DNA of 64,000 nucleotides from Verrucomicrobium sp. (GCA_028283855.1 JAPWJX010000003.1:620001-684000), one strand, 5' to 3'; counted from the first letter of the stretch, positions 27,469-40,676 are shown. The notes: a model not told the origin generated them from the letters alone. A program made the numbers and translations.

Positions 27469-29200
27469 GTAACGATCTTCAGGCGGCCATCGCGCTGCAC
27501 CAAAAGGGCCGGGTTTCCGACGCCCGCGTCGCCTACGCCCGCGTTCTGCAGCAAGCGCCGCACAACCCCGTCGCGCTTCATTTGCTGGGGGTCACGTTCC
27601 TGCAGGAGGGCAAGGCGGCGGAGGCGCTGCCGTGGCTCCGGCGGGCGGCGGCCTTTCGCCCGCAGGACGCGGATATGCTCGGCGGGCTGGCCGCCGCGCT
27701 GGGCGCCACGGACTGCTTTGCGGAGGCGGCCGACGTTTACCAGCGGCTATTGGTCATCCGGCCGGAAGAGGCCTACGCCTGGCGCGGCCTGGCGGAGGCG
27801 CTCCAAAAGCTGGGCCGGTTGAAGGAGGCGGTGCGGGCTTACAAAAGGATCCTGGTGCTGGCGCAGGACGCGGGCGTGCTGACGAATTTCGGCGCGTTGC
27901 TGAAGGACCTGGGCCGGCTGGGGGAGGCCGTGGCCGCGCACCGGCGGGCGCTGGAACTCGAGCCCGGCCTGGCGGCGGCGCACAACAACCTGGGCGCGGC
28001 GCTGGAAGCGCAAGAGAAGCTGGAAGAAGCGCTGGCCTCTTACCTCGCCTCCTTCGCCGCCGATCCCCGCTACGTCCGGGGGAGGGTCAACGCGGGGGCA
28101 ATCCTGCAGAAGCTCAACCGGCATGAGGATGCCGTGGCTCTCTATCAGGAGGCGCTTTCTTTCCAGCCGGACGACGCGGGCGCGCTTTACAACTGGTCCA
28201 ACGCGCTTTTGGAGATGAACCGCGTGGAAGAGATGTTCGCCGTCCACGAGCGGCTTTTTTCCTTTCACCCCGGGCATGAGGAGGCGCTCTGGATCCAGGC
28301 CGGGGTTTTCCTGGCCCGCGGGGAGCTGCGGCGGGGCTGGGAGAGCTACGAACGGCGCTGGAGCGGCCGCAGGCCGATCTCGCCGCCGCCGCCGGCCGGC
28401 TGCCCCCTCTGGCTCGGGGAAGGGGAGCCGGGGCCGGGGCCGCTTCTCCTCCAGGCGGAGCAGGGGCTGGGGGACACGATCCACATGCTCCGCTACGTCC
28501 CGCTCCTGGAGGCGCGCGGCACGGCCTGCTGGCTCCAGGTGCCGGAGACGCTGCGCGCGCTGGCGGCGCGGAGCTTTCCCGCCGCGCGGGTCTTTTCCGA
28601 CGTGGCGGTGCCCCCGGGCGCCGCCCGCCGCATCCCGATGATGAGCCTCCCCCTGGCCCTGCGGACCGACACGGTGGCCGACATCCCGGGCCGCGTCCCC
28701 TACCTCACCCCCGACGGGGCGCGCGCGGCCCATTGGCGCGCCGCCTTGCCGTCCGGGAAGGGCCGCCGCGTGGGCTTGGCCTGGCGGGGCAGCCCCACCC
28801 ACGAGCGCGACCGCTGGCGCTCGGCGCGGCTGGAGGACTTCCTGCCGTTTTTGGAGCGGGAGGATTTCCTGCCGGTGATTTTTCAAAAGGGGCTGACGGA
28901 GGCGGAGCGGGCGCTCCTGGCGCGGTATCCCCGCGCGGCCGTCGCCGACGCCGCCGATCTGGACGACCTGGCGGCCCTCCTGTCCGTGCTCGACCACGTC
29001 GTCGCCGTCGACTCGAGCCCCGCGCATTTGGCGGGGGCCTTGGCGCGGCCGGCCTCGGTTTTGCTGCCCTTCTACGCCGACTGGCGCTGGCTCCTGGACC
29101 GGGCCGACTCCCCTTGGTATCCCACGGCGCGGCTTTTCCGCCAGCCCGCGCGCGGGGCGTGGGCTCCGGCGGTCGCGGCGGCGCTGAAGGAATTGGCGGC

Positions 29201-29204
<4 letters not shown>
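27465..29204 (+). CDS. TPR protein with C-terminal GT9-like (GT-B) domain
   Basis: 579 residues. About eight tetratricopeptide repeats (residues 1-275; for example LAAAHNNLGAALEAQEKLEE) are followed by a glycosyltransferase family 9-like domain (about 310-579) with [20 protein letters not shown] and VVAVDSSPAHLAGALARPAS. Relatives are thought to modify or assemble surface glycans or protein glycans; no donor is known. TTG start coupled to the PcfJ-like gene. A paralogue is at 52330-53553. The last 4 bases overlap the convergent kinase gene. Confidence 0.8.
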
Positions 29205-31129
<1,925 letters not shown>

Positions 31130-31346
31130 TCCGGTCGGCCATTCTCCCTAATTGCCTCCGTACTGTCAACTTACCGATGATTTTAAATTAAAAATTTATG
31201 CGTATTAACTAAATACTCCGACCACCATTTGTGGCATAGTTTTAGCTTTGTGGCCCCTACGGAAAGTGGAAAATGGCCCTCCTTCGCCAAAAAAAACAGA
31301 AAACGCTTGTCACCCTCCCTTTGCTCCGGCAAATGAGTCCCTCGCG

Positions 31347-31388
31347 GGTGGCAAAAACCCCATTAGTGGGGTAATTTGGCTTGCCATC
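31347..31388. promoter_or_regulatory. Nested stem-loop upstream of nrdA
   Basis: An outer stem GGTGGCAA (31347-31354) with TTGCCATC (31381-31388, one G-U pair) encloses an inner stem ACCCCA (31357-31362) with TGGGGT (31367-31372) and a TTAG loop. The asymmetric internal loop AATTTGGC is on the 3' side. It could be an RNA leader element if transcription starts upstream, or a protein site on DNA. It matches no riboswitch that I recognise. Confidence 0.4.
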
Positions 31389-31406
31389 TCCCACGGAAAG
31401 TATAAT
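31376..31406 (+). promoter_or_regulatory. Candidate sigma-70 promoter for nrdA
   Basis: A perfect TATAAT (31401-31406) lies 19 bases after TTGGCT (31376-31381). The spacing is slightly long, and the 3' arm of the upstream stem-loop overlaps the -35 region, which would allow a bound factor to block it. The predicted leader is about 195 bases. Confidence 0.4.
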
Positions 31407-31610
31407 TTTAGCAAAAAAGAAGTAAAAAAGTTCGTTAGGGTTTCCGAAGAATCAAGATAGAGAGTTTGAGATTGCCGAAACGATTCAGGAAATAACGCAG
31501 TTCCCGCCCTCCACGAACCCTTCCCCCCGACCGCCTTGCCTCGCCCTTCGGAGTCCACCGAAAATTTTTACTACAAAAACTTAAGAAACCCCAATCCAGC
31601 CCCCTCGCCT

Positions 31611-34559
<2,949 letters not shown>

Positions 34560-34568
34560 TCTGAAACC

Positions 34569-34612
34569 AGACGCAAAGGGGAGGAACCCAGGTTCCTCTC
34601 CTTTGGATTCCC
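34569..34612 (+). repeat. REP-like hairpin between nrdA and nrdB
   Basis: AGACGCAA (34569-34576) and TTGGATTCC (34604-34612) bound a 14-bp stem (34575-34588 with 34591-34604, one G-T pair) and a 2-base loop. The same frame occurs in both arms of the element at 14371-14764. It may partly terminate or protect nrdA mRNA and so set the nrdA to nrdB ratio. Confidence 0.65.
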
Positions 34613-34643
34613 TCTTCCAACATTACCCTAAGGAGTTTCTAAT

Positions 34644-35711
34644 ATGTCCTGCTGCAACGTTTCCGACGAGCGCCCCCAGCCTCACGACTTGAGCAAGCGC
34701 ATCAACGTCGACGACAAGCGCCTCATCAACTGCAACACCGTCGACGTCAACCAGCTCATGCCCCTGAAGTACAAGTGGGCCTGGGAGCACTACCTCAACG
34801 GCTGCGCCAACAACTGGATGCCCTCGGAAGTGCCCATGCAGCGCGACATCGAGCTGTGGAAGTCCAACACCCTCACCCCGGACGAGCGCCAGGTCATCCT
34901 GCGCAACCTCGGCTTCTTCAGCACGGCGGAGAGCCTGGTGGGCAACAACATCACCCTGGCCATCTTCAAGCACGTCACCAACCCGGAGGCGCGCCAATAC
35001 CTCCTGCGCCAGGCCTTTGAAGAGGCCGTCCACACCCACACCTTCCACTACATCGTCGAATCCCTCGCCCTGGACGAGCGGGAGATCTTCAACATGTACC
35101 ATGAGGTCAACTCGATCCACGACAAGGACGCCTTCGAGATGACCCTCACCTCGGAGATCGTGAAGGACGACTTCCGGACCGACACCGTCGAGGGCGTGCA
35201 GAAGTTCCTCAAGAACCTTATCGGCTTCTACGTCATCATGGAGGGGATCTTCTTCTACTCCGGCTTCGTGATGATCCTCTCCTTCAAGCGGCAGAACAAG
35301 ATGGTCGGCATCGGCGAGCAGTTCGAATACATCCTGCGCGACGAGACCATCCACCTGAACTTCGGCTGCGACCTCATCAACGGCATCAAGGAAGAGAACC
35401 CCAACGTCTGGACCCCCGCCTTCCAGGCGGAGATCGAGGCCATGATCGAGAAGGCCGTCGAGCTGGAGATCGCCTACGCGCAGGACTGCCTGCCGCGCGG
35501 CATCCTGGGCCTCAACGCCGGCCTCTTCCGGGAGTACGTCCAGCACATCGCCGACCGCCGCCTGGAGCGCATCGGCCTGAAGGCCAAGTACGGCTCCAAG
35601 AACCCCTTCCCCTGGATGAGCGAGACCATGGACCTGGGCAAGGAGAAGAACTTCTTCGAAACCCGTGTCACCGAGTACCAGCACGGCAGCGCGCTGAATT
35701 CGACCTGGTAG
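34644..35711 (+). CDS. nrdB: Ribonucleoside-diphosphate reductase small subunit, class Ic type
   Basis: 355 residues. The metal-site residues align as Glu96 (TAESLVGNN), Glu127 and His130 (EEAVHTHTF), Glu200 ([11 protein letters not shown]), Glu234 and His237 ([10 protein letters not shown]). The position of the radical tyrosine, four after His130, is Phe134. The first ligand is Glu instead of Asp. This set is that of the Chlamydia trachomatis class Ic subunit, which uses a manganese/iron cofactor instead of a tyrosyl radical. A strong TAAGGAG ribosome site (34629-34635) precedes the ATG. The N-terminus has unusual CC and C residues (MSCCNV). Confidence 0.93.
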   Translation: MSCCNVSDERPQPHDLSKRINVDDKRLINCNTVDVNQLMPLKYKWAWEHYLNGCANNWMPSEVPMQRDIELWKSNTLTPDERQVILRNLGFFSTAESLVGNNITLAIFKHVTNPEARQYLLRQAFEEAVHTHTFHYIVESLALDEREIFNMYHEVNSIHDKDAFEMTLTSEIVKDDFRTDTVEGVQKFLKNLIGFYVIMEGIFFYSGFVMILSFKRQNKMVGIGEQFEYILRDETIHLNFGCDLINGIKEENPNVWTPAFQAEIEAMIEKAVELEIAYAQDCLPRGILGLNAGLFREYVQHIADRRLERIGLKAKYGSKNPFPWMSETMDLGKEKNFFETRVTEYQHGSALNSTW

Positions 35712-35742
35712 GGGCTTTTTCGCTTCGCGTTCGGCGCGGCGT

Positions 35743-36042
35743 ATGAAGTGGGCGCGATGGGGCATCCTCTGTTTGTTGGGGGGATGCTCCGCCCTGCATG
35801 CGCCCACCGCCGAGAACACGCCCCCGCCCTTTTCCCCTTTCCGCACGCCCCAGACTCAACTGGGGCCCTCCACGCAGAGTGAAGGCCTCGCCGCGCTCAA
35901 CGAGCGCGCGGCCCATTACCAGCGGGGAGGAGCCAGTCGAGACGAGGCATTTAAACAAGCCAAGCGGGACACGGGTTGGGATGGACTGGGGGCCCCGGGA
36001 GATCCCTCGGCGGGCGAGGATTCGGCGGGTGGTTTTCCCTAG
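35743..36042 (+). CDS. Small lipoprotein, unknown
   Basis: 99 residues. The signal with lipobox is MKWARWGILCLLGGCSALHA (LGGC). The rest is a Pro/Thr-rich linker and a short helical part (GLAALNERAAHYQRGGASRD) ending in a Gly/Pro/Asp tail. No family is recognised. It begins 31 bases after nrdB without a clear terminator between them. Confidence 0.55.
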   Translation: MKWARWGILCLLGGCSALHAPTAENTPPPFSPFRTPQTQLGPSTQSEGLAALNERAAHYQRGGASRDEAFKQAKRDTGWDGLGAPGDPSAGEDSAGGFP

Positions 36043-36175
36043 CCGGACGCCGGCGCTCAGCCCGTCTTTTCGTCCGAAGGGGGAGGCGAGGGGGGCTTGC
36101 TTTGTGGGCGCCGCCGCCGGGGAACCGGCTCGAAATGAGCGGCCCCGGCCAGCAGAGGCGGGCGCGCCTTCGGCT

Positions 36176-36403
36176 TCATTCCTGGGCTTTTTCGGCCAGA
36201 TAGCGGCGGGCTTCCTCGATCACTCGGTCCCGGTCCGTGGGCGGTGCGGCGACCACTCGGGCCAAAAAGAGGCGGGCTTGTCCTTCGGCAAAGGGCTGGC
36301 GGGAGCGGGCCAGCGCTTGGGCCAGCTCCAAAAGACGCCGCACCACCAGCGCATCGACATGGCCCTCCAACGCCCGGCGGTTGCCTTCGGGAATGGCGCT
36401 CAT
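36176..36403 (-). CDS. Small helical protein coupled to a ribbon-helix-helix protein
   Basis: 75 residues from ATG 36403 (MSAIPEGNRRALEGHVDALV). Almost wholly helical, charged, ending RVIEEARRYLAEKAQE. Its ATG overlaps the TGA of the upstream small DNA-binding protein (ATGA), the layout of two-gene antitoxin/toxin or repressor modules, but it resembles no toxin I recognise. Confidence 0.55.
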   Translation of the reverse strand: MSAIPEGNRRALEGHVDALVVRRLLELAQALARSRQPFAEGQARLFLARVVAAPPTDRDRVIEEARRYLAEKAQE

Positions 36404-36564
36404 CGCTTTCGGGTCAGTTCCCGCCGCAGCGTTCGGCGCATATACTGGCTGAACGTGATTCCCTCCGCCCGCGCCTGCTTGCGGGCCAGATCCCGCATCC
36501 ATTTGGGCAGCCGAAACGCCGCCGACGCCGTCTCCCCCTCCAACTCCTTGGGCCTCCCCTTCAT
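36400..36564 (-). CDS. Ribbon-helix-helix-type small DNA-binding protein
   Basis: 54 residues from ATG 36564 (MKGRPKELEGETASAAFRLP). The beta strand TASAAFRLP and two helices MRDLARKQARAEG and TFSQYMRRTLRRELT fit the Arc/CopG ribbon-helix-helix pattern. An earlier ATG at 36591 would add nine residues, but the start at 36564 places a 15-base repeat directly upstream, as for the divergent gene. It probably represses its own operon and the divergent one. Confidence 0.6.
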   Translation of the reverse strand: MKGRPKELEGETASAAFRLPKWMRDLARKQARAEGITFSQYMRRTLRRELTRKR

Positions 36565-36566
36565 CG

Positions 36567-36637
36567 TAATAAACCGTATAACGATACGCATTTGGCCTGT
36601 CGAGCCTGGGTTGCCAGGGTTTTAATAATCCGTATAA
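36567..36637. promoter_or_regulatory. Two 15-base direct repeats, probable operators
   Basis: TAATAAACCGTATAA (36567-36581) and TAATAATCCGTATAA (36623-36637) differ at one base and lie 56 bases apart. They flank the divergent intergenic region; each abuts the start codon of one of the two small DNA-binding-protein genes. Confidence 0.65.
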
Positions 36638-36916
36638 ATGGGGTCACGCATGACCCGGGAGCGCAGAGAAGACCAAGCTGTTGACGCGTTCAGCGCCTCG
36701 CGGGAGCTGTTGCGGGCCGCCCACCTGGAAGCCAAGCGCCGGGGCATGACCAAGTCGGGCTTCTACCGCTATTGCCTGGCCAAGGAGCTGGGTGTTTCGG
36801 AAGAGGGCGCCCTCAAGGTCGCCGAGCATGCGGGGGCGGGCCAGTTCGAGGTCATGGAAGCCCCCCGGTCCGTCAGCTACGCCAAGCCGAAGCGGAAACC
36901 GAGGGCGAGCAAGTAG
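36638..36916 (+). CDS. Small putative DNA-binding protein divergent from the ribbon-helix-helix gene
   Basis: 92 residues (ATG 36638; ATG 36650 is an alternative). The stretch [20 protein letters not shown] followed by RYCLAKELG resembles the two helices of ribbon-helix-helix proteins but lacks a clear strand. The C-terminus is basic ([10 protein letters not shown]). The start codon directly abuts one of the shared 15-base repeats, so the gene may be leaderless or repressed at that site. Confidence 0.5.
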   Translation: MGSRMTRERREDQAVDAFSASRELLRAAHLEAKRRGMTKSGFYRYCLAKELGVSEEGALKVAEHAGAGQFEVMEAPRSVSYAKPKRKPRASK

Positions 36917-36957
36917 CCGCGCATTGCCTTCCGCGGGGCGGCCGGTACAGTTTCCCG

Positions 36958-37527
36958 ATGGGCATTCACGCTGACAGTTGGATCCGGCGCATGGCGCTGG
37001 AAAAGGGGATGATCGAGCCGTTTGCCGAGGGGCAGGTCCGCCACGGCGAGGACGGCGGCCGCCTCATCAGCTACGGCGTCTCCAGCTACGGCTACGACCT
37101 GCGCGTCTCCGACGAGTTCAAGGTCTTCACCAACGTCTTCAATTCGGTCGTCGATCCGAAGGCTTTCGACGAGCAGTCGTTCGTCGACATCAAGGCCCCC
37201 GTCTGCATCGTCCCGCCGAACTCCTTCGCCCTGGCCCGCTCGGTCGAATACTTCCGCATCCCGCGCAACGTGCTGACCGTCTGCCTGGGCAAGTCGACCT
37301 ACGCCCGCTGCGGCATCATCGTCAACGTCACCCCCTTCGAGCCGGAGTGGGAGGGCCACGTCACCCTGGAAATCTCCAACACCACCCCGCTTCCCGCGAA
37401 GATCTACGCCAACGAGGGCCTGGCCCAGGTTCTCTTCTTCGAGGCGGAGGAGATCTGCGAGACTTCCTACGCCGACCGGGGCGGCAAATACATGAAGCAG
37501 CGCGGCATCACCGTGCCGCGGATGTAG
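36958..37527 (+). CDS. dcd: dCTP deaminase
   Basis: 189 residues. It converts dCTP to dUTP for dTTP synthesis, which fits the nearby nrd[22 protein letters not shown], the active-site [20 protein letters not shown] (with the catalytic glutamate in [16 protein letters not shown]), and the C-terminal [14 protein letters not shown] match Dcd. The length is that of the monofunctional family; whether it also cleaves dUTP cannot be told. Confidence 0.93.
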   Translation: MGIHADSWIRRMALEKGMIEPFAEGQVRHGEDGGRLISYGVSSYGYDLRVSDEFKVFTNVFNSVVDPKAFDEQSFVDIKAPVCIVPPNSFALARSVEYFRIPRNVLTVCLGKSTYARCGIIVNVTPFEPEWEGHVTLEISNTTPLPAKIYANEGLAQVLFFEAEEICETSYADRGGKYMKQRGITVPRM

Positions 37528-37539
37528 TTCCTTCCGCGC

Positions 37540-38034
37540 ATGACGGAGAGGGGCCCCCGCTACGCCGGATTTTGGATCCGGTTGGCGGCGGGGTTTTGGG
37601 ACTTTTCAATTTTTGCGATGCTGACCCTGGCCGCGGTGGCGGCCAGGAAGATGGGGGTTCCGGGCGCGGTTTTTCGCTTCTGGGGTGATACGGTTCGCAT
37701 TACAAATTCGCTTTACGAAATTTTGTTGGTTGCTTCCTTGTGGCAAGCCACGCTCGGGATGAGGTGGTGCGGTATCAAGGTGGTCAATTACCAGGGGGAG
37801 CGCCTTTCTTTTCTTCACTCCGTGGGAAGATGGCTGGCAGTTGGGATGTGGATAATTCTTATCCGGAAACTGCAGCGAGATTTTGGGGCGACACCGATGA
37901 CCGCCGGGGTGGTGGGGTTGATTGTCCTGGCCAATGGTCTTCTCATCGCCTTCACCCCGAAGAAACAGGCGCTCCACGACTATCTTGCCAGGACCCTTGT
38001 TATTTATGACGAGGAGGCGGAGAAAGTGTCGTAG
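37540..38034 (+). CDS. RDD-family membrane protein
   Basis: 164 residues with three to four membrane helices. YAGFWIRLAAGFWDF (an RDD-like motif), the middle WQATLGMRWCGIKVV and the end KQALHDYLARTLVIYD are typical of RDD proteins, of unknown transport or stress role. It begins 12 bases after dcd. The central part (37660-37900) is visibly lower in GC than its neighbours. Confidence 0.75.
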   Translation: MTERGPRYAGFWIRLAAGFWDFSIFAMLTLAAVAARKMGVPGAVFRFWGDTVRITNSLYEILLVASLWQATLGMRWCGIKVVNYQGERLSFLHSVGRWLAVGMWIILIRKLQRDFGATPMTAGVVGLIVLANGLLIAFTPKKQALHDYLARTLVIYDEEAEKVS

Positions 38035-38035
38035 A

Positions 38036-38386
38036 TCAGAACTCGATCACCACGGCGGCGTTTCGGCGGAGGGCTTCGGCCTCCCCGGGCGCCGCTGTTT
38101 TTATGCCCGCTTCTTCCAGGGCGGCGCGGGCCTCCCCTTCGACGAAGAGGGGGATGTGCCGCCGCCGGAGGGCGGCGAGATGGCGGAGGAGGCCGGCGCC
38201 GTCCTGCCAGTCCTGGGAAAGGCCCGCTTTCTCCGCGAAGGCCTGGGCGGCGGCGCCGGTGAGGAGGAGGGCGACGTCCAGCTCATCCGCGATTGAAAGG
38301 CCGTCGGCGACGCGGAAGGCTTCCGCGACGCGGCCTCCCTGGCGCGGGTCGCTGGCGGCGAGGAGGAGGACCTTTTTCTTTTCCAT
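38036..38386 (-). CDS. DsrE-fold-like protein without cysteine
   Basis: 116 residues. KKVLLLAASDPRQGGRVAEA, ELDVALLLTGAAAQAFAE and the late HIPLFVEGEAR suggest a DsrE/TusC-type alpha/beta fold, but there is no cysteine, so it would be a structural partner, not a sulfur carrier. It is last in the permease operon, 2 bases after the next DsrE-like gene. Confidence 0.5.
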   Translation of the reverse strand: MEKKKVLLLAASDPRQGGRVAEAFRVADGLSIADELDVALLLTGAAAQAFAEKAGLSQDWQDGAGLLRHLAALRRRHIPLFVEGEARAALEEAGIKTAAPGEAEALRRNAAVVIEF

Positions 38387-38388
38387 TT

Positions 38389-38700
38389 TCAGTAGGCCTC
38401 GAACCGGGCGGTGTGGGCGATGAGGTCCCCCAGCATTTTGAGGCCGCCGTAGGTCACTTCCGGCACGCGGGGGAGGCTGCGCTGCTCGGCGGCGTAGGCG
38501 CAGCCCAGGAGGTGGAATCTGGGCCCGAGGCGGCCGGTCAGGCGGGGGTCGACGGCGGCGATGATGCCGTCGTCCAGGAGGTAGAAGAAGACTTCCTCCT
38601 CCGCCGCGGCGGCGCGGTCGAGGGCTTCCAGGCAGGCGTCGAAGCGCGGGCTGGCCGGGCTCGCCGTCAGGACGAAGCCGGTGGTGCCCGGCGCGCTCAC
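38389..38700 (-). CDS. DsrE/TusD-like protein
   Basis: 103 residues. GFVLTASPASPRFDACLEAL, EEVFFYLLDDGIIAAVDPRL and HLLGCAYAAEQRSLPRV match small DsrE-family sulfur-handling proteins, with Cys in LLGCAYAAEQ at the usual active position. It overlaps the Trm112-like gene by four bases. Confidence 0.65.
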   Translation of the reverse strand: MSAPGTTGFVLTASPASPRFDACLEALDRAAAAEEEVFFYLLDDGIIAAVDPRLTGRLGPRFHLLGCAYAAEQRSLPRVPEVTYGGLKMLGDLIAHTARFEAY

Positions 38701-38945
38701 AACGGCAGCGCCTCCTCGACGAGGAGGACGGGAATGCCGCCGCGCACGGGGTAGCCGCAGGCGCGGTCTTCCCGGACCAGGAGGGCGTCGACGGGTTCCG
38801 TGACGGGGTTTTCCGCGCGGTTGCGCTGCGCGCCGGAGGCGATCCGCGCGTTGACTTGGGCGACGAGCGCGGCGTCGGCCTCGGAGAGGGGCTGGAGGTT
38901 TTCCGGGCAGCAGAGGAGGGCGAGGAGGGCGGGGTCGAGGGGCAT
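38697..38945 (-). CDS. Trm112/YcaR-like protein
   Basis: 82 residues. MPLDPALLALLCCPENLQPL at the start and ACGYPVRGGIPVLLVEEA at the end are the conserved halves of the Trm112 family, with two of the usual four zinc cysteines clearly in place (CCP and the Cys of ACGYPV). Trm112 proteins are small partners of methyltransferases. It is joined to the upstream gene by a one-base overlap (TGATG). Confidence 0.8.
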   Translation of the reverse strand: MPLDPALLALLCCPENLQPLSEADAALVAQVNARIASGAQRNRAENPVTEPVDALLVREDRACGYPVRGGIPVLLVEEALPL

Positions 38946-39694
38946 CAGTAGAGGAATTTGTCGGCGGGGGCGGGGATGGATTGGGCGGCTTGGAGGGTGA
39001 GGACGGGCTCCATCTTTCCTTCCGCGCCCAGGACGAAGTGGACGGGGCCGCTGACCTCGACCCACCCCATCGGGCGGACGGCGGCGGGGGCCTCCCCCCT
39101 CACGCGGACGGCGACGGGCTGGGCGTCGGCGGCGCAGCAGAACATGAGGAAGCGGACGACTTGGAATGCCCCCGCCTGGCCGGGAACGGGGGCCAGCTGG
39201 CCGTGGAGGCGGACGACGTGGCCTTCCAGGGCGGCGGTGGTGTCGGCGTGCTCGGCGGCCAGGGCCAGGTCGGTCGTTTCGACGGGGATCGCGCCGGTGG
39301 CGTCGGCTTTCCATTCCGGGGGTTTGGCGTCGGCGGTTTGGGGGAGGAGAAGGGCGGGGTCGGCTCCTTGGCGGTTGGCCAGGGCCAGGGAGGAGAAGTC
39401 GCGCGGGGCCAGGGCCAGGCCGCCCAGAAGGGCGGCGACGACCAGGGTGTCGCGCCCCAGGCGTTTGGCCAGGAGGGCGAGTTCCGGTGCGGGCCGGAAT
39501 TCAGGCGCGGGGGCCAGGAGGAGGTGGAGAAGGGCGGCGGCCAGGAGGCCGACGGCTCCCGCCAGGACCCACGGCTGAAGGAGGGGGTGGAGGAGGGTGC
39601 CGACTTGTCCGGTGACGTAGGCGTGGAGGAGCCCCGCGCCGAGGGCGCCGAGGACCAGGGGAGCGCGGAAGTGGTCGAGCTGCGCCCGGATCAT
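38945..39694 (-). CDS. TIGR03943 family membrane protein
   Basis: 249 residues. Two N-terminal membrane segments (LVLGALGAGLLHAYVTGQV and WVLAGAVGLLAAALLHLLLA) and a third (VVAALLGGLALAP) precede a soluble C-terminal domain with VVRFLMFCCAADAQPVAVRV and PMGWVEVSGPVHFVL. These are the marks of the TIGR03943/YcgQ family, always paired with a DUF318 permease. It overlaps that gene by four bases. Confidence 0.8.
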   Translation of the reverse strand: MIRAQLDHFRAPLVLGALGAGLLHAYVTGQVGTLLHPLLQPWVLAGAVGLLAAALLHLLLAPAPEFRPAPELALLAKRLGRDTLVVAALLGGLALAPRDFSSLALANRQGADPALLLPQTADAKPPEWKADATGAIPVETTDLALAAEHADTTAALEGHVVRLHGQLAPVPGQAGAFQVVRFLMFCCAADAQPVAVRVRGEAPAAVRPMGWVEVSGPVHFVLGAEGKMEPVLTLQAAQSIPAPADKFLY

Positions 39695-40596
39695 AATAGG
39701 GAATATAGCCACGCCAGGACCAATGCGCCAGCGGTGACGCGGAGCCAAATCTGGAGGACGGCGCGGCGGGTGAAGAGGGCCTGGTAGATCCACCAGAGTT
39801 TGAGGTCGAAGATGGGGCCGGCGACGAGGAAGGCGAGGGCGGCGGCGCGGGTGAACTGGGGCAGGGCGGCGATGACGAAGGCGTCGGTGGTGCTGCAGAG
39901 GGAGAGGAGCTGGGCCAGGAGGACGGCGGCGACGGGCCCCCAGAAGCCGTTCTGGGCCAGCGGCTGGAGCCAAGCCCGGTTGATGCTGGTGTTGAGAAAG
40001 GCGGCTACGGCGGCGCCGAGGGCCAGGAAGGCGGCGACGGAGAGGAGGTCTTCCCCGACGCTGCGGACGGTCTGCCGCAGGCGGGCCCGCCAGGCGGGTT
40101 CCTCCGGGTCGGCGGGGAGGGCGGCCCCCTCTGCGGCGGGGCGGAGGCGGAGGATTTCCCGGCTGTCCCGGCTGCGGATCCAGAGGGCCAGGGAGCCGAC
40201 GAGGAGGGCCCCCATGCCGAGCCGCAGGCCGGTCATGAGCCAGGGCTGGCGGGTGCGGAAGGCCAGGTAGGTGCTGAGGATGGAGAGGGGGTTGAAGAGC
40301 GGCGCGGCGAAGAGGTAGGCGGCGGCGCTGGGCAGGGGCACCCCTTTGCGGATGAGGCGGAGGGCGACGGGGAGGGCGCCGCACTCGCAGATGGGGAAGA
40401 GGAGCCCGGCGGCCATCCCGGCGCCGATGCCGGCGGCCGGGCCGAGTTTCAGGAAGCGGCGGAGCCACGATTCCGGCAGGAAGAGGTCGACCAGGGCGGA
40501 GCCGAGCGCGCCGACCAGGAGGAAGGGGAGCCCTTCCAGGAGGAGGGCGGAAAAGGAGAGGAAGAAGTCGGGAAAGGAAAACCAGGACGTGCTCAC
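39691..40596 (-). CDS. DUF318/YraQ-family permease
   Basis: 301 residues, about eight membrane helices. FPICECGALPVALRLIRKGV contains the CEC motif of the family, and CSTTDAFVIAALPQFTRAA near 240 is the second repeat. The pair permease plus TIGR03943 is suspected of moving a metal ion or metal-thiol compound; this is not proven. It leads a five-gene operon with Trm112 and two DsrE-like genes. GTG start at 40596. Confidence 0.85.
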   Translation of the reverse strand: MSTSWFSFPDFFLSFSALLLEGLPFLLVGALGSALVDLFLPESWLRRFLKLGPAAGIGAGMAAGLLFPICECGALPVALRLIRKGVPLPSAAAYLFAAPLFNPLSILSTYLAFRTRQPWLMTGLRLGMGALLVGSLALWIRSRDSREILRLRPAAEGAALPADPEEPAWRARLRQTVRSVGEDLLSVAAFLALGAAVAAFLNTSINRAWLQPLAQNGFWGPVAAVLLAQLLSLCSTTDAFVIAALPQFTRAAALAFLVAGPIFDLKLWWIYQALFTRRAVLQIWLRVTAGALVLAWLYSLL

Positions 40597-40640
40597 GGGC
40601 CTTTCCTTGAGATGGAACCGCCCAGGACGGGGGAGGGCAA

Positions 40641-40676
40641 CAAAAAACCCCGCCGTTTCAACGGGCGGGGTTTTGT
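40641..40676 (-). terminator. Intrinsic terminator of the ribosomal protein operon
   Basis: AAAACCCCGCC (40644-40654) pairs with GGCGGGGTTTT (40664-40674), with GTT/AAC extending the inner stem. On the minus strand the T-run follows the hairpin, 20 bases after the last gene of the operon. Confidence 0.85.

Larger units (their letters stand above)
31130..31610. other. AT-rich non-coding control region upstream of nrdA
   Basis: About 480 bases clearly richer in A and T than the rest of the window. A 70-codon frame at 31248-31460 has no ribosome site and no recognisable protein. The stretch contains a nested stem-loop (31347-31388), a consensus -10 hexamer (31401-31406) and A/T runs. It is the likely promoter and leader of nrdAB and also holds the promoter of the divergent kinase gene. 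No clear NrdR box or known riboswitch was recognised. Confidence 0.6.

Noticed and set aside
31347-31388. Possible cobalamin or cyclic-di-GMP riboswitch upstream of nrdA
   Set aside because: The conserved core boxes of those riboswitches are not present, and the reductase is class I, so cobalamin control is not expected.
31248-31460. 70-codon frame in the nrdA upstream region
   Set aside because: No ribosome site, no family, and it overlaps the promoter-like sequence and stem-loop.
36772-37527. Longer dcd reading frame starting at 36772
   Set aside because: The upstream extension overlaps the small basic gene in another frame; the ATG at 36958 gives the normal length of dCTP deaminase.
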